This document shows positions 6,153-11,584 of a stretch of 11,584 bases of DNA, piece after piece. The position numbers and the translations under genes were made by a program. Below the pieces are notes generated by a model. That model saw only the letters and a program-made list of their open reading frames with translations, did no database searches and had not been told where the DNA came from. Location of the stretch: contig JAFWHP010000016.1 of the NCBI GenBank assembly GCA_017515125.1, positions 1-11,584 on the forward strand, given 5' to 3'. The first letter of the stretch is position 1. Every line of letters starts with the position of its first letter. Source of the stretch: Candidatus Saccharimonadota bacterium. Lineage in GTDB: Bacteria > Patescibacteriota > Saccharimonadia > Saccharimonadales > Saccharimonadaceae.

Positions 6153-8249
6153 ATGGCTGAAATTAAAGACCTAAGTATGCTGCGGAATATCGGGATTATT
6201 GCTCATATTGACGCAGGCAAAACGACTACCTCCGAGGCGATTTTGTATCGTACGGGGCTTAAGCATAAAATCGATCTAGTGAAGGGCGGAACTGGTGGTG
6301 CCGACACCGACTGGATGGAGCAGGAGAAGGAGCGTGGTATCACGATTACTTCTGCGGCGGTAACGGTTTACTGGAAGAATCATCAGATTAATATTATCGA
6401 CACCCCGGGGCATATCGACTTTACGGCGGAAGTAGAGCGTTCGCTTCGCGTACTTGACGGTGCCGTAGTGGTGTTTGACGGCAAGATGGGGGTCGAGGCT
6501 CAGTCCGAGACAGTTTGGCGCCAAGCGACTAAGTATGGCGTGCCACGAATTTGTTTCGTAAATAAGATTAACCAGATTGGTGGCGATTTTTACAAGTCGC
6601 TTGATTCGATTCATAAACGTTTGTCGAAGAATGCCGTAGCGATTCATCTGCCAATTGGGTTTGAGAAGGATATTTGTGGCGTAGTAGACCTAATCGATAT
6701 GAAGGCCTATACCTATAAAGATTATGCCGACCACGAGTTGACTGTCGGGGAAATCCCAGCAGATATGGTCGAGAAAGCTAAGAATGCGCGTTCAATGCTT
6801 ATCGAAGAAGCCGTACAGGCCGACGAGGCCTTGATGGATAAGTATTTCAACGAGGGCGAAGAGTCAATTACGATTCCAGAGCTCAAAGCGGCACTTCGTA
6901 AGAGAGTGCTAGATGGCGATTTCTTCCTAGTAACTGGCGGAGATGGTCGTGGGGTAATTGTAGAGAAGGTGCTTGATCTGATGACCGATTATCTTCCTTC
7001 GCCTTTGGATCGCGATCAGGGGCAAACTGTGGGTACCGACCCGAAGACTGGTGACCAGATCATTCGTAAGGCTGACAACTCGGAACCGCTTACTGCTCTT
7101 GCATTTAAGATTGCGACTGACCCGTTTGTAGGGAAGTTAATCTTTATCCGGGTGTATGCTGGTAAATTGAAGTCTGGCGATACGGTTCTGAATGCCTCAA
7201 CTGGCGATAAGGAACGAATTGGGCGATTAGTGCGGATGCATGCAAACGACCGAAAAGACATTACCGAGATTGGCGCAGGCGATATTGCTGCAGTAGTAGG
7301 ATTGAAGAACTGTACTACTGGTACGACAATTTGTTCGCCAGCACATCCAATTTTGCTCGAATCTATTGAGTTCCCAGATCCTCCAGTATCGATTGCGGTA
7401 GAGCCAAAGACCAAGGCCGACCAAGAGAAAATGGGTATTGGGCTATCTAAGATGGCCGAGGAAGATCCAACTTTCCGAGTGCATACAGACGAAGAAACTG
7501 GTCAGACTATTATCTCGGGTATGGGCGAGCTGCATCTAGAGATTATTATTGATCGATTAAAACGAGAGCATAATGTAGAGGCTAACACTGGCGCGCCGCA
7601 AGTGGCTTATCGCGAGACGATTCGTGGCACGGCAGAGGCGCAAGGTAAACATATTAAGCAGTCTGGCGGTCGTGGTCAGTACGGCGACGTTTGGATTAAG
7701 TTTGAGCCAAATGAACCAGGGAAGGGCTTTGAGTTTATCGATCAGATTAAGGGCGGTGTTGTTCCTCAGGAATACCGCAAGCCGGTACAGAAGGGTGTCG
7801 AAGATACACTAGCGGGCGGCGTGATTGCAGGATATCCAGTAGTAGATGTCAAGGCGACTTTGTATGACGGTTCGTATCATGACGTCGACTCTTCGGAGCT
7901 AGCCTTTACGCTCGCTGGTGCGCTCGCTACTCGCGAGGGTATCAAGAAAGCGAATCCGGTACTGCTTGAGCCAGTAATGAAGCTTGAGATTACCACCCCA
8001 GAAGAATTCATGGGTGACGTGATTGGCGATATTAATTCGCGCCGAGGCCGGATTGACGAGATGGAAGATTTGAACGGTGGGGCGAAGCTGATTAAAGCTT
8101 TCTGTCCTTTGGCTAACTTGTTTGGTTACACTGGCGATCTTCGCGGCATGACTCAGGGGCGAGCAGCTTCGAGCATGGAGCTTTACGCTTACGAGGAAGT
8201 ACCACCGAATGTAGCGGCCGAGATTATCGAAAAGCGGAATGCAAAATAG
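6153..8249 (+). CDS. fusA: Elongation factor G, with altered guanine-recognition motifs
   Basis: EF-G is the GTPase that drives tRNA and mRNA translocation on the ribosome and, with RRF, ribosome recycling. The 698-residue protein has all five domains at normal length: G domain (about 1-285), II, III, IV with GGRGQYGDVWIKFEP and SYHDVDSSE at its tip, and V. G1 (AHIDAGKTT, 17-25), G2 (RGITIT, 61-66) and G3 (DTPGH, 83-87) are canonical. G4, normally NKMD, is NKIN (137-140; AAC at 6570-6572 encodes Asn140). G5, normally CGSAFKNKG, aligns with TGGDGRG (261-267), so the usual Ser-Ala is Gly-Asp. Apart from these changes the protein looks like a functional, full-length housekeeping EF-G. It starts at ATG 6153 behind AAAGGAG with three-base spacing, and stands alone rather than in an str operon with rpsL and rpsG. 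A terminator follows. Confidence 0.97.
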   Translation: MAEIKDLSMLRNIGIIAHIDAGKTTTSEAILYRTGLKHKIDLVKGGTGGADTDWMEQEKERGITITSAAVTVYWKNHQINIIDTPGHIDFTAEVERSLRVLDGAVVVFDGKMGVEAQSETVWRQATKYGVPRICFVNKINQIGGDFYKSLDSIHKRLSKNAVAIHLPIGFEKDICGVVDLIDMKAYTYKDYADHELTVGEIPADMVEKAKNARSMLIEEAVQADEALMDKYFNEGEESITIPELKAALRKRVLDGDFFLVTGGDGRGVIVEKVLDLMTDYLPSPLDRDQGQTVGTDPKTGDQIIRKADNSEPLTALAFKIATDPFVGKLIFIRVYAGKLKSGDTVLNASTGDKERIGRLVRMHANDRKDITEIGAGDIAAVVGLKNCTTGTTICSPAHPILLESIEFPDPPVSIAVEPKTKADQEKMGIGLSKMAEEDPTFRVHTDEETGQTIISGMGELHLEIIIDRLKREHNVEANTGAPQVAYRETIRGTAEAQGKHIKQSGGRGQYGDVWIKFEPNEPGKGFEFIDQIKGGVVPQEYRKPVQKGVEDTLAGGVIAGYPVVDVKATLYDGSYHDVDSSELAFTLAGALATREGIKKANPVLLEPVMKLEITTPEEFMGDVIGDINSRRGRIDEMEDLNGGAKLIKAFCPLANLFGYTGDLRGMTQGRAASSMELYAYEEVPPNVAAEIIEKRNAK

Positions 8250-8325
8250 GACTTAGCGCTTAAAACTGGACTTCCAACCTCAAGGTAGCATTATGCTCTA
8301 TGGTTTAGGTTTGGATTTGGTCTAT

Positions 8326-8354
8326 AAAATCCCCTCAATAATGAGGGGATTTTT
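8326..8354 (+). terminator. Intrinsic terminator of fusA
   Basis: AAAATCCCCTCA pairs with TGAGGGGATTTT (12 bp) round the loop ATAA, followed by one more T. It lies 77 bases after the fusA stop. Confidence 0.93.
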
Positions 8355-8400
8355 GATAAAGATACTAATTTTACAAAGAGATTAAGGAAGTACTTGTGTT

Positions 8401-8425
8401 TGCCCCTAAAGATGGGCGTTTTTTT
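8401..8425 (+). terminator. Possible weak second terminator
   Basis: GCCC pairs with GGGC round an eight-base loop and is followed by G and seven T. The stem is short. It may back up the fusA terminator. No gene or promoter is evident between the two, so a separate small RNA ending here is possible but unsupported. Confidence 0.4.
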
Positions 8426-8440
8426 GACTTTTGGGACATT

Positions 8441-8464
8441 AAAAACCCGCCTTAAAAAGGCGGG
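8441..8464 (-). terminator. Intrinsic terminator of the minus-strand membrane gene pair
   Basis: On the minus strand CCCGCCTT pairs with AAGGCGGG (8 bp, three-base loop), followed by TTTTT. It lies 15 bases after the stop of the 8480-8722 gene. There is no T-tract on the plus side, so its direction is clear. Confidence 0.9.
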
Positions 8465-8479
8465 CTAGGAGGTTATAAA

Positions 8480-8722
8480 TTAATTGGAGCTTTCGCTCTG
8501 AGTGCATCTGTGCTTTTCGCGCCTGTCGCGCATTTCGCGCTTTTCACGCAGACATTCGACAATCGTCAAAGGCGACAGTACATAGCCTACGCCGGCGCAA
8601 AGCGCCATTGCGACAATGATTTTCAGCTCGCTATGACCGGCGATAGCCCAGATGAGAGCAATAGTTGCGAAGATAGCGTAGATGACGTTAAAAACAGTTA
8701 GACTAATAAGCATTTTACTCAT
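8480..8722 (-). CDS. Small two-helix membrane protein, downstream gene of pair
   Basis: An 80-residue protein with two hydrophobic helices (about residues 5-28 and 34-57). A highly charged, mostly basic tail follows (CLREKREMRDRREKHRC) and ends in TQSESSN. The tail is probably cytoplasmic, giving an N-in, C-in hairpin. I do not recognise a family. The start at 8722 is preferred over the GTG nine bases upstream because AAAGGTGG lies five bases before this ATG. The chosen start overlaps the stop of the upstream gene by eight bases (ATGAGTAA), which indicates translational coupling. It is the second gene of a two-gene transcript that ends at a terminator 15 bases beyond the stop. It could be an immunity-like or envelope-stress protein, but nothing in the sequence shows this. 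Confidence 0.75.
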   Translation of the reverse strand: MSKMLISLTVFNVIYAIFATIALIWAIAGHSELKIIVAMALCAGVGYVLSPLTIVECLREKREMRDRREKHRCTQSESSN

Positions 8723-8900
8723 TTTTACCACCTTTCCATTTTTCCTCCTCAGCGTTCACCATGCAAACAGCTATAACCATCATGAATACTACGAAGAGCG
8801 CCGAGACAAGCAAGGCACAAATCAGACCAAGTTTAACAATTGTAACAATTAAAACTATCCAAAACACGATACATCCAATTATCACTGCAGTTGCTAGCAT
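8715..8900 (-). CDS. Small two-helix membrane protein, upstream gene of pair
   Basis: A 61-residue, very hydrophobic protein with two predicted membrane helices (about residues 3-24 and 28-50) and a short charged tail (NAEEEKWKGGKNE). I do not recognise a family. The ATG at 8900 is chosen because GGGAGGTG lies just upstream with good spacing; a GTG at 8915 would overlap that ribosome binding site. It has a strong promoter on the minus strand and is coupled to the next gene by an eight-base overlap. The two proteins share a simple two-helix plan and may form a membrane complex; this is inference from coupling only. They lie between fusA and tuf, pointing opposite to both. Confidence 0.75.
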   Translation of the reverse strand: MLATAVIIGCIVFWIVLIVTIVKLGLICALLVSALFVVFMMVIAVCMVNAEEEKWKGGKNE

Positions 8901-8944
8901 TTTTTCACCTCCCACTTTTAATGTGCTACCCCTTGCTGTTCTCT

Positions 8945-8973
8945 ATTATATACCATTTTTGCTTATTTGTCTA
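8945..8973 (-). promoter_or_regulatory. Sigma70-type promoter of the minus-strand membrane gene pair
   Basis: On the minus strand TAGACA (8973-8968), a 17-base spacer and TATAAT (8950-8945) form a near-consensus promoter, with transcription starting near 8938. Its -35 box is only 10 bases from the -35 box of the divergent plus-strand promoter. Confidence 0.85.
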
Positions 8974-8983
8974 GTGCATGGGG

Positions 8984-9012
8984 TTGACTTTTTATGGTGT
9001 TTGTGCTATAAT
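8984..9012 (+). promoter_or_regulatory. Sigma70-type promoter of the 9071-9798 gene pair
   Basis: TTGACT, a 17-base spacer ending in TGC, then TATAAT: near-consensus -35 with an extended -10. Transcription would start near 9019, leaving a leader of about 50 bases with a small hairpin (CGCAC at 9031-9035, GTGCG at 9044-9048). Polymerases at this and the divergent promoter could hardly bind at the same time. Confidence 0.88.
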
Positions 9013-9070
9013 TAGAGCATACAGTAGGTGCGCACGAGATAGAGTGCGTAGTAGATTAAAAGGAGGAAGC

Positions 9071-9334
9071 ATGATAAACAACGGGCATATTGAAGCTATT
9101 AAATACTGGGCGACGCGCGACGCCGCAATGGCGTTGTCCGGCGAACATTCTGCCGGAAGACAGGCGGAGATAAGACTTCGTCTGATCAAGAAGATGGAAA
9201 CTGTTGACGAGGAAGACAAGAGGTATCTGTATAATAGATACCTGCGGATTCTGGAAGTCGGCGTAAAAGCTGGCAATCCTAGAATCCGGTATAGCGTGCC
9301 GGAATTTGACGAAGAAAAGGAGGGGGAAGGATGA
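9071..9334 (+). CDS. Unrecognised small helical protein, first gene of coupled pair
   Basis: An 87-residue soluble protein with no signal peptide or membrane helix. It looks mostly alpha-helical, with basic and acidic residues alternating in the middle (RLRLIKKMETVDEEDKRYLYNRYL), and ends in a short acidic tail (EFDEEKEGEG). No catalytic motif is visible and I do not recognise a family. ATG 9071 follows AAAAGGAGG by four bases; the frame extends further upstream, but that part overlaps the promoter. Its stop overlaps the next start as ATGA. Four of its six leucines are CTG, unlike gatC, whose leucines are mostly TTG, CTA and TTA. This suggests a different origin. A small gene coupled to a larger unknown partner resembles toxin-antitoxin or phage-derived cassettes, but no known module is recognisable. 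Confidence 0.8.
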   Translation: MINNGHIEAIKYWATRDAAMALSGEHSAGRQAEIRLRLIKKMETVDEEDKRYLYNRYLRILEVGVKAGNPRIRYSVPEFDEEKEGEG

Positions 9335-9798
9335 GAGACGAAAGATATGATTTGACCGGCGATATGGCTACCGCCAATGCGGATCGGTTGTATCGACCGA
9401 TAGTCTGGAGTCTTAGAACTACCGTCAACGAAGATAAGGCCATGACTGTTATCCCGTACCGTTTTAATAGCCGAGATAATCCGGCAAAATTTCAGTTCAC
9501 CATCTGTTTTGAAAAAAACCAGCTGATGAGACTGATTCCGGAAGGCGCGAACGTGTTTGCCCTGCCAAATCTGGCGGGCCAGGCCGCGAACGAAAGGGAC
9601 CGACTGAGTCGTCAGATCGACAGAAAGCTCAAGGTCTTTCTGGCTGGGTTAACCAACCGGAATACGGCCTTAGGGCAGTGTCTGGATTTCTTTAGAACGG
9701 ATGCAGAGATAGCATCAAGCCTGCGGAAAGCGGCGATGCTGGATGCATTTGTGACTATGCTGAGAAAGCCAAAAAGCTACGGAGAGCTCTTGGCTTGA
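9331..9798 (+). CDS. Unrecognised 155-residue protein, second gene of coupled pair
   Basis: A soluble protein with no signal peptide or membrane segment. The first half (to about residue 85) looks alpha/beta, with strand-like stretches (IVWSLRTTV, MTVIPYRF, KFQFTICF). The second half looks helical and basic in places (RDRLSRQIDRKLKVFLAGL, SLRKAAMLDAFVTMLRKPK). I find no known catalytic or nucleic-acid-binding motif. The start at 9331 sits in a purine-rich GGAGGGGGAAGG stretch and overlaps the preceding stop (ATGA). By my count 10 of its 18 leucines are CTG, a bias not seen in the gat genes. A strong terminator follows eight bases after the stop. Promoter, two coupled genes and terminator make this a self-contained cassette set between fusA and tuf, consistent with acquisition by transfer. 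Confidence 0.82.
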   Translation: MRDERYDLTGDMATANADRLYRPIVWSLRTTVNEDKAMTVIPYRFNSRDNPAKFQFTICFEKNQLMRLIPEGANVFALPNLAGQAANERDRLSRQIDRKLKVFLAGLTNRNTALGQCLDFFRTDAEIASSLRKAAMLDAFVTMLRKPKSYGELLA

Positions 9799-9805
9799 CT
9801 CCTTT

Positions 9806-9836
9806 CCCCCGGCTAATTATAGTCGGGGGATTTTTT
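9806..9836 (+). terminator. Intrinsic terminator of the 9071-9798 gene pair
   Basis: CCCCCGGCTA pairs with TAGTCGGGGG (10 bp including one G-T) round the loop ATTA, followed by A and six T. Confidence 0.94.
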
Positions 9837-9873
9837 GTTATCTGAAAATGCGCGGCGATATTCAAATTCACTC

Positions 9874-9902
9874 TTTACAATTCTTTAAAAATAGTCTAAA
9901 AT
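9874..9902 (+). promoter_or_regulatory. Sigma70-type promoter of tuf
   Basis: TTTACA, a 17-base spacer and TAAAAT form a good promoter. Transcription should start near 9909, giving a leader of about 64 bases. It lies just after the terminator of the preceding cassette, so tuf is transcribed independently of fusA. Confidence 0.85.
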
Positions 9903-9916
9903 GGTAGGGTAGAGTC

Positions 9917-9945
9917 TTGGAGCTGGTTTTATATTAGCGCTCCAA
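9917..9945 (+). promoter_or_regulatory. Hairpin in the tuf 5' leader
   Basis: TTGGAGC (9917-9923) pairs with GCTCCAA (9939-9945) near the 5' end of the expected leader, well upstream of the AAGGAG ribosome binding site. No T-tract follows, so it is not a terminator. It may protect the 5' end of an abundant mRNA or bind a regulator. The fusA leader shares only the 7-mer TGGAGCT. Confidence 0.45.
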
Positions 9946-9972
9946 CCGTAAATATAATAAAAAGGAGATAGA

Positions 9973-11157
9973 ATGGCTAATTTTGACCGTTCAAAGCCAC
10001 ATATTAATGTAGGCACCATGGGTCACGTCGACCATGGAAAAACCACTTTAACTGCTGCGATTACTAACGTGCTAGCGAAGCGCTTGCCGTCGGATGTCAA
10101 CAAGGCAGTTGCTTATGATCAAATTGATAACGCACCTGAGGAGAAGGCTCGTGGTATTACTATTGCGACTTCGCACCAGGAGTATGAGTCTGAGAAGCGC
10201 CACTATGCGCACGTAGATATGCCGGGGCACGCAGACTATATTAAGAACATGATTACTGGTGCTGCACAGGTGGATGGTGCTATCCTCGTGGTTGCTGCGA
10301 ATGATGGTCCTTTGCCTCAGACGCGTGAGCACGTACTTCTCGCACACCAGGTAAACGTACCAAAGATTATCGTATTCTTGAATAAGATGGATCTCGCTGA
10401 TCCTGAGCTCGTTGAGCTAGTAGAAATGGATGTTCGTGAGCTATTGAATAAGTACGGCTTTGATGGCGACAACGCTCCTATCATCAAGGGTTCTGCTACT
10501 AAAGCTCTCGAGGGCGATAAGGAAAACGAGGATGCTATCATGGAGCTCGTTCACGCAATGGATGAGTACTTTGATATCCCTGAGCACGATCTTGATAAGC
10601 CATTCCTAATGCCAATCGAGGATGTCTTCTCGATTAAGGGTCGTGGTACGGTTGCTACTGGTCGTATCGAGCAAGGTGTCGTTAAATTGAACGACGAAGT
10701 CGAAATCGTCGGTCTGCGTGACACTCTGAAGTCGGTCGTTACTGGTATCGAGGCCTTCCACAAGACTTTGGATCAGGGTCAAGCTGGCGATAACGCTGGA
10801 CTTCTCCTTCGTGGTATCGAGCGTGACCAAATCGAGCGTGGTCAGGTGATTGCTAAGCCTGGTACTATTACCCCACACACTGAATTCGAAGCACAGGTTT
10901 ACATCTTGAAGAAAGAGGAAGGCGGACGCCACACACCATTCTCCAAGGGTTACAAGCCACAGTTCTACTTCCGCACCACTGATGTGACTGGTGAGGTTGA
11001 ACTTCCTGCTGACAAGGAAATCGTAATGCCAGGCGACCAGGTTACCTTCAAGGTTAAGTTGCTCGCTCCAGTTGCGATGAATGATCAAGACCGCTTCGCT
11101 ATCCGTGAAGGTGGCAAGACCGTCGGTTCTGGTGTTATCACTAAGGTCATCAAATAG
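9973..11157 (+). CDS. tuf: Elongation factor Tu
   Basis: EF-Tu delivers aminoacyl-tRNA to the ribosomal A site as a GTP complex. The 394-residue length is standard. G1 (GHVDHGKT, 17-24), Thr63 of [13 protein letters not shown] with catalytic His86, NKMD (137-140) and GSA (173-175) are all present, so its guanine pocket is canonical. Domains II and III show the expected blocks ([69 protein letters not shown]). The usual Cys of DCPGH is Met83, and ATDG is ANDG (109-112); both are mild changes away from the catalytic residues. It has its own promoter, an AAGGAG ribosome binding site five bases before the ATG and its own terminator. Codon use favours ctc, gtt and cgt, as expected for a highly expressed gene. 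It is split from fusA by about 1.7 kb, unlike the classical str operon. Confidence 0.98.
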   Translation: MANFDRSKPHINVGTMGHVDHGKTTLTAAITNVLAKRLPSDVNKAVAYDQIDNAPEEKARGITIATSHQEYESEKRHYAHVDMPGHADYIKNMITGAAQVDGAILVVAANDGPLPQTREHVLLAHQVNVPKIIVFLNKMDLADPELVELVEMDVRELLNKYGFDGDNAPIIKGSATKALEGDKENEDAIMELVHAMDEYFDIPEHDLDKPFLMPIEDVFSIKGRGTVATGRIEQGVVKLNDEVEIVGLRDTLKSVVTGIEAFHKTLDQGQAGDNAGLLLRGIERDQIERGQVIAKPGTITPHTEFEAQVYILKKEEGGRHTPFSKGYKPQFYFRTTDVTGEVELPADKEIVMPGDQVTFKVKLLAPVAMNDQDRFAIREGGKTVGSGVITKVIK

Positions 11158-11188
11158 TTTTGGGCTTTCTTGGTAAAGAAACCTAGTA

Positions 11189-11223
11189 TAGAAAAAGTCA
11201 GGCGTACGTCCTGACTTTTTCTA
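11189..11223. terminator. Bidirectional intrinsic terminator after tuf
   Basis: A perfect 14-bp inverted repeat, TAGAAAAAGTCAGG and CCTGACTTTTTCTA, round a seven-base loop. It gives a T-rich 3' side on both strands. It ends tuf on the plus strand and would end the minus-strand transcript that starts near 11367. Confidence 0.9.
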
Positions 11224-11250
11224 GTTAATAAAGCTGCAGCGGCTATTGCT

Positions 11251-11352
11251 TTAGTATGCACCTGACAGCTTCGCCATTGTAGCGAGGCATGCCTTTTTAT
11301 TATTAGCCCAATAATCGCTACGCCATTCTAAATGGCGTGCGGACGTTTTCAT
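11251..11352 (-). CDS. Candidate 33-residue basic protein
   Basis: Read on the minus strand, an ATG at 11352 opens a 33-codon frame starting MKTSARHLEWRSDYWANN and ending KLSGAY with TAA. AAAGG lies seven bases before the ATG. A promoter with perfect 17-base spacing is upstream, with transcription starting near 11367, and a strong terminator lies 28 bases past the stop. The whole unit is therefore well formed for a small mRNA. The peptide is basic with two Trp; no signal peptide or known family is recognised. The same transcript can also form stems (GTAGCGA with TCGCTAC; CGCCATT with AATGGCG, twice available), so a non-coding RNA of about 180 bases is a real alternative. Confidence 0.5.
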   Translation of the reverse strand: MKTSARHLEWRSDYWANNKKACLATMAKLSGAY

Positions 11353-11373
11353 GCTATGACCTTTAGCACTTTT

Positions 11374-11402
11374 ATTGTAACATGTATTGCTTTGGCTGGC
11401 AA
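11374..11402 (-). promoter_or_regulatory. Promoter of the minus-strand small transcript
   Basis: On the minus strand TTGCCA (11402-11397), a 17-base spacer and TACAAT (11379-11374). Transcription would start near 11367 and could run to the bidirectional terminator at 11189-11223, giving a transcript of about 180 bases. Confidence 0.72.
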
Positions 11403-11452
11403 TAGGTTTTTATTATGTCTTGTTGCATAATTCGCAGTATTTTGGGAGCTCC

Positions 11453-11572
11453 GCAATGTGGTAATCTGCTGCCTTCGGCAGATTGTTGCGTCGTCAGAAG
11501 ACTGAAAAACAAGTTTTTCGTCTTCTTCCTTCTGACAATTGATTTTACCACATTGCTCCGCCCCTACGGCGG
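11453..11572. repeat. Structured inverted-repeat element with several nested hairpins
   Basis: An outer perfect 12-bp inverted repeat (GCAATGTGGTAA at 11453-11464, TTACCACATTGC at 11545-11556) encloses two hairpins. One is AATCTGC with GCAGATT (11463-11469 and 11478-11484; an alternative is CTGCC-TTC-GGCAG). The other is a longer one at 11493-11536 with GTCA/TGAC, GAAGAC/GTCTTC and GAAAA/TTTTC stems. A further perfect hairpin, CCGCC-CCTAC-GGCGG, follows at 11558-11572. GCTCCGC flanks the outer stem on both sides in the same orientation, a possible duplication. It lies outside any gene. It could be a structured RNA, a miniature mobile element or a repeated intergenic element; I do not recognise it. 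Confidence 0.6.
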
Positions 11573-11584
11573 CAAAATGTAAAA

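Noticed and set aside
7016..7414. 132-codon minus-strand frame opposite fusA
   Set aside because: It is a mirror of the fusA coding sequence with no start signals and no recognisable protein features.
10606..11088. 160-codon open frame on the minus strand opposite tuf
   Set aside because: It lies wholly inside the well-supported tuf gene, has no promoter or ribosome binding site, and arises from the codon bias of tuf.
11189..11367. 6S RNA, tmRNA, SRP RNA or RNase P RNA as identity of the minus-strand transcript
   Set aside because: Length suits 6S RNA, but the ends do not pair into a long closing stem. No SRP GGAAGG-type loop, tmRNA T-loop or CCA end, or RNase P core motif is present.
11453..11572. 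CRISPR repeat or integron attC site
   Set aside because: There are no regularly spaced direct repeats, and the core R-box pairs of attC sites are not recognisable.

Overview
The window reads as a chromosomal segment of a candidate phyla radiation bacterium, most likely a Candidatus Saccharibacteria (TM7) relative. This rests on the character of its EF-Tu, EF-G and GatCAB proteins, small compact genes, and a membrane-anchored HEPN-like protein of a type I associate with these lineages; a 16S or marker-gene search would settle it. The standard code applies: TGA stops gatC and the gene ending at 9798, and no real gene carries an in-frame TGA.

Layout. (1) 1-963: the 3' part of an IS256-like transposase cut by the left edge, then a long imperfect inverted repeat. 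(2) 1010-4628: a plus-strand operon, gatC-gatA-(membrane HEPN-like protein)-gatB, for the amidotransferase that makes Gln-tRNA(Gln) and/or Asn-tRNA(Asn). (3) 4774-6038: queH (epoxyqueuosine reductase) on the minus strand, divergent from a single-pass membrane protein with a probable OB-like exported domain. (4) 6076-8354: fusA (EF-G) as a single-gene unit with its own promoter and terminator. (5) 8441-9836: an island of four small unrecognised genes between fusA and tuf. Two encode two-helix membrane proteins on the minus strand and two encode soluble proteins on the plus strand, fired from back-to-back sigma70-type promoters. (6) 9874-11223: tuf (EF-Tu) with a near-consensus promoter, a leader hairpin and a bidirectional terminator. 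(7) 11189-11402: a minus-strand promoter, a 33-codon ORF and the shared terminator. (8) 11453-11572: a highly structured inverted-repeat element near the right edge.

Most recognised genes serve translation: aminoacyl-tRNA maturation (GatCAB), wobble-base modification (QueH), elongation and translocation (EF-Tu, EF-G). The most unusual coding signal is in EF-G. Its guanine-specificity motif NKxD reads NKIN, and the G5 motif GSA reads GGD, while EF-Tu in the same window keeps NKMD and GSA. Other points of note are two probable leaderless mRNAs (gatC, queH) with extended -10 promoters, and the fusA-tuf island, whose plus-strand pair favours CTG leucine codons unlike its neighbours.
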